Positions 56,097-63,324 of a stretch of 63,324 bases of DNA are shown here, piece by piece. This stretch comes from a virus. The translations under genes and the position numbers were made by a program. The notes beneath the pieces are model-generated. The model did not search any database. It was not told the DNA's origin and saw only the letters and a list, made by a program, of their open reading frames with translations. The stretch's first letter is position 1, and every line of letters starts with the position of its first letter. The stretch spans positions 1-63,324 of the IMG/VR virus record IMGVR_UViG_3300020021_000007. One strand, given 5' to 3'.

Positions 56097-56981
56097 TTAT
56101 TCCTTGTCGAAGTCTTCAGCGATCGTCGAAAGTCGTTCGCGCACGTTTTCAATCTTTGCGGTGCACGCGTCCCACCGTTCCATGTCAACAAGTCCTGCCA
56201 CTTGTGTGGACACCAACTCGTGCAAGTACGTCGGGCTCAATGCATCCAATTCCCAAGACTCATCACCGAACTGTTCCTGGTACTTGTCGAAGCGCGTGTC
56301 CGTAACCTTTGCTGGGTTCGGTGGCGGTTGCTGTTCTTCCACCTGGTCCATGTTCAACGCGATGCGACGGAAATCAATATACACACGCTCGCGCGCAAAC
56401 AATGACAAACGCTCTGCTAAGTCTCTGGACATATCCATGCCACTCGGATCGTGGTCGCCTAAGTGCAGCACGACGATCTGCTGGTGGGAATTCAGTATAC
56501 GCTGCTTTGCAAACTCGCGCAACGTAGTAGCGCTCGGATAACCACGCGCTGGCAATAGCGGACAGTCCCACTCGTTGCAGATCGGTTCGAGCACACCTGC
56601 CAAGGCTTCCTTTTCGACCATGACGAACACGCGGTAGTCTTGGTCTTCCCACATGTCTTCGAAGTATTGCGCTGCGCACGCCTTGAGCAATGCGCCGCCG
56701 CTGGTCCAATGCGAACGCTGAATGACGTCGCGCGTGCGGTCTTCGATAGCGTCCCAGTCAATGAGACCTGCGAGTCGCGCCTTCGTCATCATGCCGACAA
56801 CGTTGTTGTACGAGCGCACAGTGTTCTCGATGTGCCCGCGCGCTACGAGCTGGTAATACAGCTGACGGATGGTAAGGCGGAAACCTTGCTTGCCGTAGTC
56901 GGTGATGATCGCATCGCACATGCGGATCAGTTTGATGCTCGCAGTGTTGAACTTCGAGTCTTCGACGTAACGCTCTTTCAT
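56097..56981 (-). CDS. TOPRIM-domain protein
   Basis: 294 residues. N-terminal winged-helix-like part (RLTIRQLYYQLVARGHI), then a TOPRIM fold with VEKEALAGVL (Glu) and LGDHDPSGMDM (the DxD), as in topoisomerase VI A/Spo11-related and OLD-type nucleases. It lacks a visible catalytic Tyr context for a full topoisomerase, so a nuclease or nicking role in replication is more likely. Found beside Sak4 in related phages. Confidence 0.65.
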   Translation of the reverse strand: MKERYVEDSKFNTASIKLIRMCDAIITDYGKQGFRLTIRQLYYQLVARGHIENTVRSYNNVVGMMTKARLAGLIDWDAIEDRTRDVIQRSHWTSGGALLKACAAQYFEDMWEDQDYRVFVMVEKEALAGVLEPICNEWDCPLLPARGYPSATTLREFAKQRILNSHQQIVVLHLGDHDPSGMDMSRDLAERLSLFARERVYIDFRRIALNMDQVEEQQPPPNPAKVTDTRFDKYQEQFGDESWELDALSPTYLHELVSTQVAGLVDMERWDACTAKIENVRERLSTIAEDFDKE

Positions 56982-57247
56982 TGGAATTTATCCAGTTCTA
57001 ACTCAACCTCTACTGTAATGTCAGATCCACATGCAGGGCAAGCGATTTGTTCTGTTCGCGATGATTCATGGTGTTCACGATCAACAGCTTCGTCCAGTTC
57101 AACCAGCTCTTCAAACCGTTGCAGAAAGGCGGCGAGAAACGGACTCGGTTGTGGAAAGCGGACATGTGCCTCCGCGAGGAACTCCTTCGCGCTGTAGTTG
57201 CTAGCAACTGGACGCTGCGCGCGTGTTTCAGTCATGCTGATCTTCAT
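56978..57247 (-). CDS. Hypothetical 89-residue protein with zinc-binding end
   Basis: Start overlaps the ligase stop (ATGA at 57247). Helical, acidic middle (FEELVELDEAVDREHHE), then CPACG and an acidic strand. One Cys pair visible; a zinc site would need dimerisation. Function unknown. Confidence 0.55.
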   Translation of the reverse strand: MKISMTETRAQRPVASNYSAKEFLAEAHVRFPQPSPFLAAFLQRFEELVELDEAVDREHHESSRTEQIACPACGSDITVEVELELDKFQ

Positions 57248-58131
57248 GACATATCAATCGGGTTTCTAAACCCTTTGAACACCGGGAAACGCGGTGCGTC
57301 CTTCACACCGGTCTGTTCGAAGTGTTTATACACTGCAAGCTTGCCCAGATAGTCAGCACTGTTGTCCCAGATGTGCTGGCGCTCAGCCTCCTTGAACCCG
57401 GTGCCAATGCTGAACGGGATCTTGGTAACGCAGTCGATGACGTTGAGCGCACCCAGCGTGCGCATCGGCACCATGCCTTCGCTGTTCGTGCTGCGTTTGG
57501 ATGCACCGGTGTTGTCGGTCGTCGCTTCGTTACTGTTGTGCATGAGCTCGGTAAAGCCAACGACCACAGCCTCACCGTCGACAAAGCGCTTCACCTTGAG
57601 CAAGTGCCCTTCCTTCGCGGTGCTGCGTCCGTACTTGTACAGCCCTCGCGGCTTGCGTACCATGACGCCTTCAAAGCCCATCTCGAGGTGCGCACGCTCG
57701 TATGCGCGGAGCTCAGCGTCGCTGTGTACCAGCGTTTGCCGCAACGGTTGAATGCACGACATACCGAATTCGCCCGCACGCTCTGCGCGTTCCATGATTG
57801 CTAAGCGGTCGCAGAACGGCATATCAGGTGCAGTCCAAAAGTCGAACACCCAGAACACGAAGTCCGGTTTGCCGCTGCGCGTCATCACAGCGCTCATCGT
57901 GCGCTGCATTACGTCCGGTGCGTTAGCTGGGCCAACCGTAAGCTCGCCGTCCAGTCCGTTTAGCTTGTCGGCGCCGAGCACTGACTGAATATGCTCGTTT
58001 GGGATTTGGATCATTTTCCGTGAAAGGCATAACCCATGCTGGATTATGGCGCGAACACCATCTAGCTTCGCGCTGGCATACAGCGGGAAGGTAAGATCTG
58101 CCGGCGCTTGCACTGCGAGCATAGGCTTCAT
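57244..58131 (-). CDS. ATP-dependent DNA ligase
   Basis: 295 residues, T7-ligase size. Adenylation Lys22 in AKLDGVRAI, then GLDGEL, FWVFDFW, FEGVMVRKP and LLKVKRF give the nucleotidyltransferase motifs I, III, IV and V; a short OB domain follows. Seals nicks in phage DNA. ATGA-coupled to genes on both sides. Confidence 0.9.
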   Translation of the reverse strand: MKPMLAVQAPADLTFPLYASAKLDGVRAIIQHGLCLSRKMIQIPNEHIQSVLGADKLNGLDGELTVGPANAPDVMQRTMSAVMTRSGKPDFVFWVFDFWTAPDMPFCDRLAIMERAERAGEFGMSCIQPLRQTLVHSDAELRAYERAHLEMGFEGVMVRKPRGLYKYGRSTAKEGHLLKVKRFVDGEAVVVGFTELMHNSNEATTDNTGASKRSTNSEGMVPMRTLGALNVIDCVTKIPFSIGTGFKEAERQHIWDNSADYLGKLAVYKHFEQTGVKDAPRFPVFKGFRNPIDMS

Positions 58132-58298
58132 GCGATCCTCCGAAATTCAAAGTGCCAACCGCCGCCCTGAACAGGGTGACGAATAAGAGCAAAAACAGGA
58201 ATATTGAGAGCACGCTGCACAGCCATCCGAATTTGGTTCGGGAATTGTATCTGCGGCCCGCGCGCCAGCCTCTGCCGTTCGTCTTCATGCTTATCCAC
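58128..58298 (-). CDS. Hypothetical 56-residue protein filling the gap before the ligase
   Basis: Starts with a GTG that overlaps the end of the 58291 gene and ends with an ATGA overlap into the ligase start, so it fits the gap exactly. Basic N-terminus, then QIRMAVQRALNIPVFALI and a GGGWHFEFRR end; protein-like sequence. A competing frame here (stop at 57923) would overlap the ligase by 200 bases and is less likely. Confidence 0.55.
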   Translation of the reverse strand: MDKHEDERQRLARGPQIQFPNQIRMAVQRALNIPVFALIRHPVQGGGWHFEFRRIA

Positions 58299-58752
58299 CT
58301 TGAGCCTTCTTCGCCGCAGCGGGCAGCACGATTTCCAGCGCCGGTGAGCCGGGCTTAATGATGAGCGCTTCCTCGAACAACTGCCGCTCTTCGTCGGTCA
58401 GCTTGCGGTACTCTTTGATGACGAGCTCAGGTGTGTACTTGACCAGCTTCGCCAGCGGCAGTTTTGCCTCTTGGAACTTAGGCGTCAGTGTGGTCAACGC
58501 TGCAATGTCGATGTCGCGGTTCAGTTTGTGTACCGCTTTAATCACATTGCCTGTCGGCGCCATACCAGACAGCATGGGCAATGTGTCTAGCTCCACTGTG
58601 TTCGTACCCTCTTCAGGTATGGGGAACAGGTGCCGGAAGATACGCATGCGAAGCAGATTCTCCGCACGCTTGAGCGTTGCCAGGTCAGCTTGCATCTTGT
58701 ACCACACGAACAGGTCGTTCTGTGTCAACGCGTCCTCGGGAATGAGACTCAC
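58291..58752 (-). CDS. Hypothetical 153-residue protein
   Basis: Coupled to MazG by overlap (ATGA). Helical, with ENLLRMRIFRHLFPIPEEGTN (quoted in part) near the N-terminus and a KLVKYTPELVIKEYRKLTDEE segment later, a pattern I recall from conserved phage proteins encoded next to ligase and MazG genes (DUF7173-like, uncertain). Function unknown. Confidence 0.6.
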   Translation of the reverse strand: MSLIPEDALTQNDLFVWYKMQADLATLKRAENLLRMRIFRHLFPIPEEGTNTVELDTLPMLSGMAPTGNVIKAVHKLNRDIDIAALTTLTPKFQEAKLPLAKLVKYTPELVIKEYRKLTDEERQLFEEALIIKPGSPALEIVLPAAAKKAQGG

Positions 58753-59285
58753 GCCTGCTTCCCCTGGTGGTCGAGTGCGTCAAGCTGTTGCTCGCGCAAT
58801 GACTTGGTTTGCGGTTTGCCGATGAAGTTGCGGTCAGCACCTGGTTCCTTCGGCGGTGCAGGCGGTTTGTCCGCGCGTGCAATCGCTTGCTCGGGGCTGA
58901 ACACACCCGACGGGTAACGCTTCATAAGCTTGACCGTGTTCGCTGCCTGGATGTCTTCGTCGGTCAAGCCCAACATGTTGAGCATCGATTGGTAATACCA
59001 TCGCAGGTCACCCATCTCTTCGATGATGTGCTCAACGTCAATCGGTTTGCCGTAGATCCAAGACTTCTTGGTGATGTCGAGAAGTTCGCCCGATTCACCC
59101 GCCATGCCGGTGGTGTGGTGGTGCGCTTCAGACGCTGCGTCCGGCATTTCCTTGCCCAAGTTCTCAACGAACTGCGGGTAGGAACAGAATTCGCCGCTGG
59201 TGCGCTTGGCGCGGATTGCAAGTGTCTGACCGCTGATATTCGACTTGAGCGGCTCTTGTAGTTCGAGACGATACTTAGTAGGCAT
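58749..59285 (-). CDS. MazG-like nucleotide pyrophosphohydrolase
   Basis: 178 residues behind CGGAG. HHHTTGMAGESGELLDITKK and EEMGDLRWYY provide the two acidic helices (GESGEL and EEMGD) that bind magnesium in all-alpha NTP pyrophosphohydrolases; a Pro-rich C-terminal tail follows. It may clear unusual dNTPs or lower (p)ppGpp during infection. Confidence 0.82.
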   Translation of the reverse strand: MPTKYRLELQEPLKSNISGQTLAIRAKRTSGEFCSYPQFVENLGKEMPDAASEAHHHTTGMAGESGELLDITKKSWIYGKPIDVEHIIEEMGDLRWYYQSMLNMLGLTDEDIQAANTVKLMKRYPSGVFSPEQAIARADKPPAPPKEPGADRNFIGKPQTKSLREQQLDALDHQGKQA

Positions 59286-59341
59286 GTAGACTCCGTTGAA
59301 GTGGTGCCCATACTAATGCACGGGCAAATAATCAGGCAAGG

Positions 59342-61771
59342 CTAATCTTTTGCCGAATGAATTGGCAAATCAACAATCATGTAGCATTTGCCTCGGTAAT
59401 TGTAGTCGACCATTGCTTTAGCCTTCTCGATTTCCTTGAGCCAACCAGCGTCGGTGAACTCGCGTATCGCTTGCGTCAGCGACTGCGTCGCACCCATGCG
59501 GTTCTTCGCGAACACTGCCAAGCGCGCGGTGCGGATTTGCAGGTAGCTTGAGGGAACCACATTGTCGGAATGCATCTTCGGGTTAGGTTTATAACCCTGT
59601 GCTGGCATGCCTTCCATGTATTCGCGCAGTATGTTGACGAGCTTGCGCTGCCGACTGTGGTCACCCATGCCGACGTCACCCTTCTCCAGTTTGTTGCGCA
59701 TAATGTTGATGTCGCGACGCACCAGGTCAATCGCCCATTCGATGTGCTCAGGCATAACAATAGGATGCGAAGGTCGATCAGCTGCGCCTAGTAACGCGGC
59801 AATACGTTGAGCTTTGAGCGATGCACGGTTCCACATTTGCCGCCATGCTTCGTCTTTGCTGCCACGGATCTGCGAATCACATTCTGCGTTGAACGTTCGT
59901 ATAATTGCGGAAGCGTCATCGGTGCGTGCTACCAACAACGACTCGCGCCCGCTTGGATTGATTGCACCACCTGTCCCGTTTATTGACGCAGCCATTGCAG
60001 CGAGATTCGTGATATGATCGAGTATTGCCTGAGGCGGGTTTAAGTTCTGATGCAGGTTTTCGTCCGGTCGATCGCCGTCGTATTCTACAATGGTGAAGCG
60101 TGAGAGGAACCCGTCTGCCATCATCGATTCGGTCAGTGACTCGTAGAACGTATCTGGTGTTGTTTCGCCTATCATGCTGTATGCGACACCGCTCACTGAT
60201 TCAATGTTGTTGTCTTTGTTCGAATAGTTCAAACCGCCCATGATCGCTTGAGGCCCTGACTTCTGGTACAGGTTAGTCATGATCGTGCGCAGCGTTGCCA
60301 TCGCTGTGTCGCTACCATCGTCCCTTGCAAGGCGCTTGAGCTTCTGCCCCCATTCACCGGCAACGTTTACGAACGATGCATTGGTGGCACAGAACTTGAC
60401 CAGCGCTGGCCCTGAAACAAAGTCGTTGAACTGCACAAACGATTGCAGCGCCGGTGAACGCGACGCTTTAATGATCGCACTGATACCGGAATGCATTGCT
60501 TCCTTACCAACACCAGAACGTGCAATGAGAATGATGTACAGGTTTAAACCTGATTGCGGTATGTGCCAGGCTTTGCCCATGATCCCAGCAAGTAGTCCAA
60601 GCGCCGACACGATCGCAACCTGCTTCACCGGGCGCGGCGCACTACTATATATGAATTCCGCAACAGCACCCGCGAAGCCGGGTGGGTATTCAAGCGCACC
60701 GTCCCTACTAGGTGGTGGCGTTGTAAGCGTAGCGGCTGCGACAACAGCGGGCATGGGTGCTGGCAATGCGGTGTGCTCGGTTGAACCCAGCGGCACATGT
60801 TCAGCTTGCGTCATTACCTTGGACTTGTTTATAAGGTCTTGCGCGTTCTGTCGGTCTTGCGCGTTTGTTTCTTCGTTGGCTTGCCTGTGGCGAATTAGGC
60901 GCAACGTGTAGTTGAGGTATCGGTCGTTCTTGACAGCCTTCTCTCGCTTGCCGAGTTCGCTTTGTCGAAACAATCTGCGGCACTGCGAATTGATGTCCGA
61001 GTAGAACGTGAACATAGACATCAACGCCAGGTCCGCTTCAGACTGACTCGGGAAGTTGTATTGCTCGTACCGACCGCAACACAGCTCGTTGAACTTGAAT
61101 GCGTTCTCCGCGTTCGTTGCTAGGTAATAGATGAACGCATCGTCACATAGTTCCTCTTCTGGGTCTTGCGGTAGTTCGACCAGCGAACCAAGCGGCGAGC
61201 GTTTGTCGACCGAGTTCATCATGTCTTGCAACATGAGTTCGACCAAGTCTTGGCGATCCTCGATCAACGGGCTGAGCCCTGCTAAGCGGTCACCGGTGCA
61301 TACAATGAAGCGTGCTTGTGAGTACACCTCGACACCATCGCGGCGCCGGCCTTCACCAATGTCCGCGCGCACCCATACGTGCAACCCTTTGCCCGACACA
61401 CTGCGTTCAGTGTAGCTGGCAAAAGCCTGCATGATGAAGTTGTAACGGTTTGCATCTGCAGGCGTCGACCACTTGCTAGGGTCGATCGGTTTGCCCTTGC
61501 GTGCTTGCGACTCAGCGTCTGTCCAGTCAAGGTCGATGCAGCAATACGGATCAGTATCACTGATCACGTAACCGATGCTAAGCCCGTGTTCGTATGCGTA
61601 GCGCGCTGCAACGCTGAAGCTGCACCAGGTACGCGGGTCCGTAACAGAGCCGTTGTACGTGCGCCCGTGTGCGTCAATGCCAAGCGGTGCTTTCGTCGGA
61701 CCCGCAACTAACCATTGCGGCCGAGAGATCAGCTCGTCAGGAATTTGACCCCATAAAGGGGCCTGAGACAT
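59342..61771 (-). CDS. AEP primase-polymerase / DUF3987 helicase-like replication protein
   Basis: 809 residues. N-terminal archaeo-eukaryotic primase domain: catalytic DLD (80-82), SVSGKGLHVW (124-133) and the FIVCTGDR strand. A helical bundle (about 225-295, SQSEADLALM) resembles the NrS-1-type primase HBD domain. The C-terminal part matches DUF3987 with a P-loop-like ARSGVGKE (417-424), where Glu replaces the usual Ser/Thr after Lys. Primes and probably unwinds at the origin. It is the first large gene of the leftward operon. Confidence 0.8.
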   Translation of the reverse strand: MSQAPLWGQIPDELISRPQWLVAGPTKAPLGIDAHGRTYNGSVTDPRTWCSFSVAARYAYEHGLSIGYVISDTDPYCCIDLDWTDAESQARKGKPIDPSKWSTPADANRYNFIMQAFASYTERSVSGKGLHVWVRADIGEGRRRDGVEVYSQARFIVCTGDRLAGLSPLIEDRQDLVELMLQDMMNSVDKRSPLGSLVELPQDPEEELCDDAFIYYLATNAENAFKFNELCCGRYEQYNFPSQSEADLALMSMFTFYSDINSQCRRLFRQSELGKREKAVKNDRYLNYTLRLIRHRQANEETNAQDRQNAQDLINKSKVMTQAEHVPLGSTEHTALPAPMPAVVAAATLTTPPPSRDGALEYPPGFAGAVAEFIYSSAPRPVKQVAIVSALGLLAGIMGKAWHIPQSGLNLYIILIARSGVGKEAMHSGISAIIKASRSPALQSFVQFNDFVSGPALVKFCATNASFVNVAGEWGQKLKRLARDDGSDTAMATLRTIMTNLYQKSGPQAIMGGLNYSNKDNNIESVSGVAYSMIGETTPDTFYESLTESMMADGFLSRFTIVEYDGDRPDENLHQNLNPPQAILDHITNLAAMAASINGTGGAINPSGRESLLVARTDDASAIIRTFNAECDSQIRGSKDEAWRQMWNRASLKAQRIAALLGAADRPSHPIVMPEHIEWAIDLVRRDINIMRNKLEKGDVGMGDHSRQRKLVNILREYMEGMPAQGYKPNPKMHSDNVVPSSYLQIRTARLAVFAKNRMGATQSLTQAIREFTDAGWLKEIEKAKAMVDYNYRGKCYMIVDLPIHSAKD

Positions 61772-61899
61772 TTAAAGACCTTCGTATTCGTCGGAGGTTG
61801 CGGTAACTGCTTGATGGCAAAGGCTTTGTAGTGTCATAGATTTATCCAAATGTTAGGCGCAAGGGTGAGCACTTTACGGGTAACGCGCGCAACGCGCAA

Positions 61900-62097
61900 C
61901 TACACCTGTTTAATGGGTCGCGGCGGAACTGGTACTAGCTTAGCAGCGTGATACGCTGCGCGTGCTTCTTCAACGTGCGCGTCCCATTGTTTCATTGCAG
62001 CTTTGCGAGCAGCAACGCGGGCGCGCCATTCAAGGCAGAACGTTTTGATCCAAGCATTGCGTTGCTTGCATTGTTCAAACCAGTTAATTTCAGCCAT
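61900..62097 (-). CDS. Hypothetical 65-residue protein, first leftward gene
   Basis: Starts behind TTGGAG directly downstream of the leftward promoter. Trp-rich, basic helix (MAEINWFEQCKQRNAW, ARVAARKAAMKQW) with a Pro-rich end. No family recognised. The 128 bases between it and the primase gene hold TTGCGC and TATGAC (minus strand, 18-base spacer), a weak promoter candidate, and the primase ribosome binding site. Confidence 0.55.
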   Translation of the reverse strand: MAEINWFEQCKQRNAWIKTFCLEWRARVAARKAAMKQWDAHVEEARAAYHAAKLVPVPPRPIKQV

Positions 62098-62130
62098 TAC
62101 TAGACTCCAATGTTAATAATAAAAAGCAAT

Positions 62131-62160
62131 ACTATAGCGTTTTTACACCTAACGCCATTA
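62131..62160 (-). promoter_or_regulatory. Leftward early promoter
   Basis: On the minus strand TATAGT (62136-62131) is a near-consensus -10, preceded by weak -35 sequences (TTAATG or AATGGC). It is followed by a short leader and the TTGGAG site of the 62097 gene. Confidence 0.5.
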
Positions 62161-62374
62161 ACGCATTAGCGTGGGGTGCGTGCGGCTATACGCGCCGCCC
62201 GATACGTCTAGTAGATAAGTAGATAGATGATATAGGCACTATAGGTTAATGTGTTAATAATGTTATTATATATCTATAGATACTGACCGCATGCGGTACC
62301 ACATTTAGAACGAAGAAGCAATAACATATCTGGTGAATTACATTAACCGAGCGTATGCATCATAGTGTGGTTAT

Positions 62375-62403
62375 TTAATTTGAATAGGGTTGCCAATTAT
62401 AAT
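62375..62403 (+). promoter_or_regulatory. Rightward early promoter
   Basis: TATAAT (62398-62403) matches the -10 consensus exactly; TTAATT 17 bases upstream is a weak -35. Transcription would start near 62410 and read into the small early genes from 62448. Confidence 0.55.
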
Positions 62404-62447
62404 AAACTGGTATAGGGTTGTGTTGATGCATCTTAAAGGCGTAAGTC

Positions 62448-62654
62448 ATGAACCATGGATTGACAATTGCGATGCGGAGCTGCCTCTTGAAAGCAGCACG
62501 CACACGACTTGCACAGCTCCACGAAGAATACGAGGGGTTGTTGGTGCAATTACTAATGACCGCGCAACGCGATGTGTTGTTCAGCGAGATAGCATGCGTC
62601 ACCGCCGCTATCGCTTGGCTTTGGGCACAACCTGCAACGGACGATGGGAGGTAA
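62448..62654 (+). CDS. Hypothetical 68-residue protein, first rightward early gene
   Basis: Behind TTAAAGG, immediately downstream of the rightward promoter. Helical (RSCLLKAARTRLAQLHEEYEG) with a hydrophobic end containing AAIAWLWAQP. No family recognised. Confidence 0.6.
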   Translation: MNHGLTIAMRSCLLKAARTRLAQLHEEYEGLLVQLLMTAQRDVLFSEIACVTAAIAWLWAQPATDDGR

Positions 62655-62655
62655 C

Positions 62656-62778
62656 ATGCGAAAAGATAGAAGTTTCGAACGTGCGTTTTTCAAGGCTATT
62701 GGAATAATGATTGCTGTCATCGCAATCTTTGGTTCCATAATCTATGCGTTGATGTGCTGGGTGGACACCGAGCCATGA
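62656..62778 (+). CDS. Small membrane protein, complete copy
   Basis: 40 residues behind GGGAGG. The cut gene at 1-122 is its identical other copy. Charged N-terminus, one membrane helix (AIGIMIAVIAIFGSIIYALM) and an acidic end. Coupled to the next gene by ATGA. Confidence 0.65.
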   Translation: MRKDRSFERAFFKAIGIMIAVIAIFGSIIYALMCWVDTEP

Positions 62779-62855
62779 ATATCGAACGTCTAGGCAATTT
62801 TGTGAACTGGTTGGCGGTTCCAGCGTTCGTAGCTCTGCTATGGTACGGGTCATGA
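62775..62855 (+). CDS. Hypothetical 26-residue membrane peptide
   Basis: Homologue of the 119-202 gene with the same first residues (MN, RLGNFVNW) but a different hydrophobic tail. Coupled by ATGA at both ends; in this copy it is joined directly to the 62852 gene. Confidence 0.45.
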   Translation: MNIERLGNFVNWLAVPAFVALLWYGS

Positions 62856-63037
62856 ACGCACAGCTTAAATTCGAACCGCTTAAGACTCAGCCCATGCCGA
62901 CGCGTGAGCGCTTGAACCGCATCGCGGAAGGTTTGCAGGGTTGGATCGACGGTAAGGTCGCTGATCACAATGCGCGTCGCGCTGCGGATCGGCGGGTCAA
63001 CTACTCCGTGCAAGGGTGGAACATATGCCAAACATGA
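62852..63037 (+). CDS. Hypothetical 61-residue protein, second copy
   Basis: Near-identical to the 338-523 product except for the last four or five residues. The ATG at 62852 overlapping the previous stop is chosen over a GTG upstream because it matches the other copy. Confidence 0.7.
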   Translation: MNAQLKFEPLKTQPMPTRERLNRIAEGLQGWIDGKVADHNARRAADRRVNYSVQGWNICQT

Positions 63038-63231
63038 TCACGCTCGAAGTTGAAATCGTCATTAAGGCAAAGTTGCCTTCCCTCACGCAGCGCGCTATAC
63101 GCAAGCTTGAGCGCGGCGGTGTTGTGGTCACCAGCGTTGACACCAGCGCGAACCGTTGCACCGTACACGGCACGCTTAAAGTGCGCGCAACACCGCTGTA
63201 TCCCGATGAACACGCTTCGTGGCGGAGGTAG
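63025..63231 (+). CDS. Hypothetical 68-residue protein, second copy
   Basis: Homologue of the 516-698 gene. Same core, with conservative changes (for example MPNMITLEVEIV), but a C-terminus eight residues longer and unrelated in sequence. Starts inside the preceding gene. Confidence 0.65.
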   Translation: MPNMITLEVEIVIKAKLPSLTQRAIRKLERGGVVVTSVDTSANRCTVHGTLKVRATPLYPDEHASWRR

Positions 63232-63232
63232 C

Positions 63233-63324
63233 ATGAAATCCATTCTGTTCGTATTGCTGATGCGCATCAACGGCGACACCAGTGCGGTAGCTGTGTACGA
63301 GTCCATAGAGCAGTGCCGTGACGC
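63233..63324 (+). CDS. Hypothetical protein, second copy, cut by window edge
   Basis: Begins behind GGAGG and encodes the first 30 codons of the homologue of the 701-880 gene; identical to it from codon 4 onward. The gene runs off the right end of the window. Confidence 0.6.
   Translation, partial: MKSILFVLLMRINGDTSAVAVYESIEQCRD

Larger units (their letters stand above)
62098..62447. other. AT-rich divergent control region, replication origin candidate
   Basis: 350 bases with no gene, far richer in A and T than the rest, between leftward replication genes and rightward early genes. It holds three adjacent perfect palindromes: TAATAA-TG-TTATTA (62255-62268), TATCTATAGATA (62271-62282) and ACCGCATGCGGT (62286-62297), plus short TAGATA/TTAAT repeats just upstream and a promoter facing each way. 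This is what an origin or an early-switch operator region would look like. Confidence 0.55.
62657..63324. repeat. Imperfect repeat, copy B (right end)
   Basis: Second copy of the left-end block. It is exactly identical to copy A over 62657-62783 (127 bases) and 63242-63324 (83 bases) and diverged between. It lacks the 39-codon gene present at 222-341. The window stops inside the repeat, within the homologue of the 701 gene. Confidence 0.95.

Noticed and set aside
61772-61837. 21-codon leader peptide upstream of the primase
   Set aside because: Its ATG lies within the -10 part of a possible promoter, and the frame is too short to separate from chance.
1-63324. Integrase, repressor or attachment site of a temperate phage
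   Set aside because: No tyrosine or serine recombinase, no Cro/CI-type repressor gene and no flanking host DNA were seen; the gene set reads as strictly lytic.
1-63324. CRISPR array
   Set aside because: No evenly spaced direct repeats with unique spacers were found; the only Cas-like gene is a phage Cas4/RecB-type nuclease in a recombination module.

Overview
The window is an almost complete genome of a tailed double-stranded DNA phage with a long non-contractile tail (siphovirus). It carries a small and large terminase, portal, Mu F-like morphogenesis protein, scaffold, major capsid protein, tail tube, frameshifted tail-assembly chaperone, tape measure and lambda gpL-like tail-tip genes, and no sheath or baseplate-contraction genes. 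A two-component spanin (Rz with Rz1 nested in another frame) shows a Gram-negative host, most likely a proteobacterium. GC content is moderately high and nearly every gene has a Shine-Dalgarno site or an ATGA/GTGA stop-start overlap. The gene set recalls Chi-like/Nazgul-like siphoviruses, but that is an inference from content only.

Layout. 62448 to the right edge, continued at 1-16700 (+ strand): many very small early genes, then nucleotide-metabolism genes (HAD phosphatase, dCMP deaminase, Nudix, dNMP kinase), a metallophosphoesterase, a PD-(D/E)XK nuclease, an SPFH membrane protein, a UvrD-like helicase and a lysis cassette. 17049-41184 (+ strand): packaging, head, neck, tail and tail-tip/fibre genes in the usual siphovirus order. 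41237-62097 (- strand): replication, repair and DNA-modification genes, read from an AT-rich divergent control region at 62098-62447. These are AEP primase/helicase, MazG, ligase, TOPRIM protein, Sak4-like ATPase, DUF669 ssDNA-binding protein, Cas4-like nuclease, SF2 helicase, then QueE, QueC, QueD, a phosphoribosyltransferase-FolE fusion and DpdA, then sliding clamp and family B DNA polymerase.

The central system is a 7-deazaguanine DNA-modification pathway. FolE, QueD, QueE and QueC would build the modified base from GTP and DpdA would exchange it for guanine in phage DNA. Several parts are atypical: FolE is fused to a Gpt-like phosphoribosyltransferase, QueC lacks the cysteines of its usual zinc site, and QueD has HGY in place of HGH. 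Other notable features are: a family of five promoter-like elements, three of which place the start codon at the predicted +1 (leaderless mRNAs); four paralogous proteins sharing a C-terminal DNA-binding-like module, one with a SAP-like domain; a helicase ending in the bacterial SSB tip DDDIPF; an endolysin with an EF-hand loop; three AT-rich putative homing-endonuclease genes sharing one cysteine module; and a textbook -1 frameshift signal.

The two ends of the window are diverged versions of one locus. The first 127 bases recur exactly at 62657-62783. The contig is therefore probably circular or circularly permuted, with the ends holding two strain variants of a small-gene cassette, or it contains a real near-tandem duplication.
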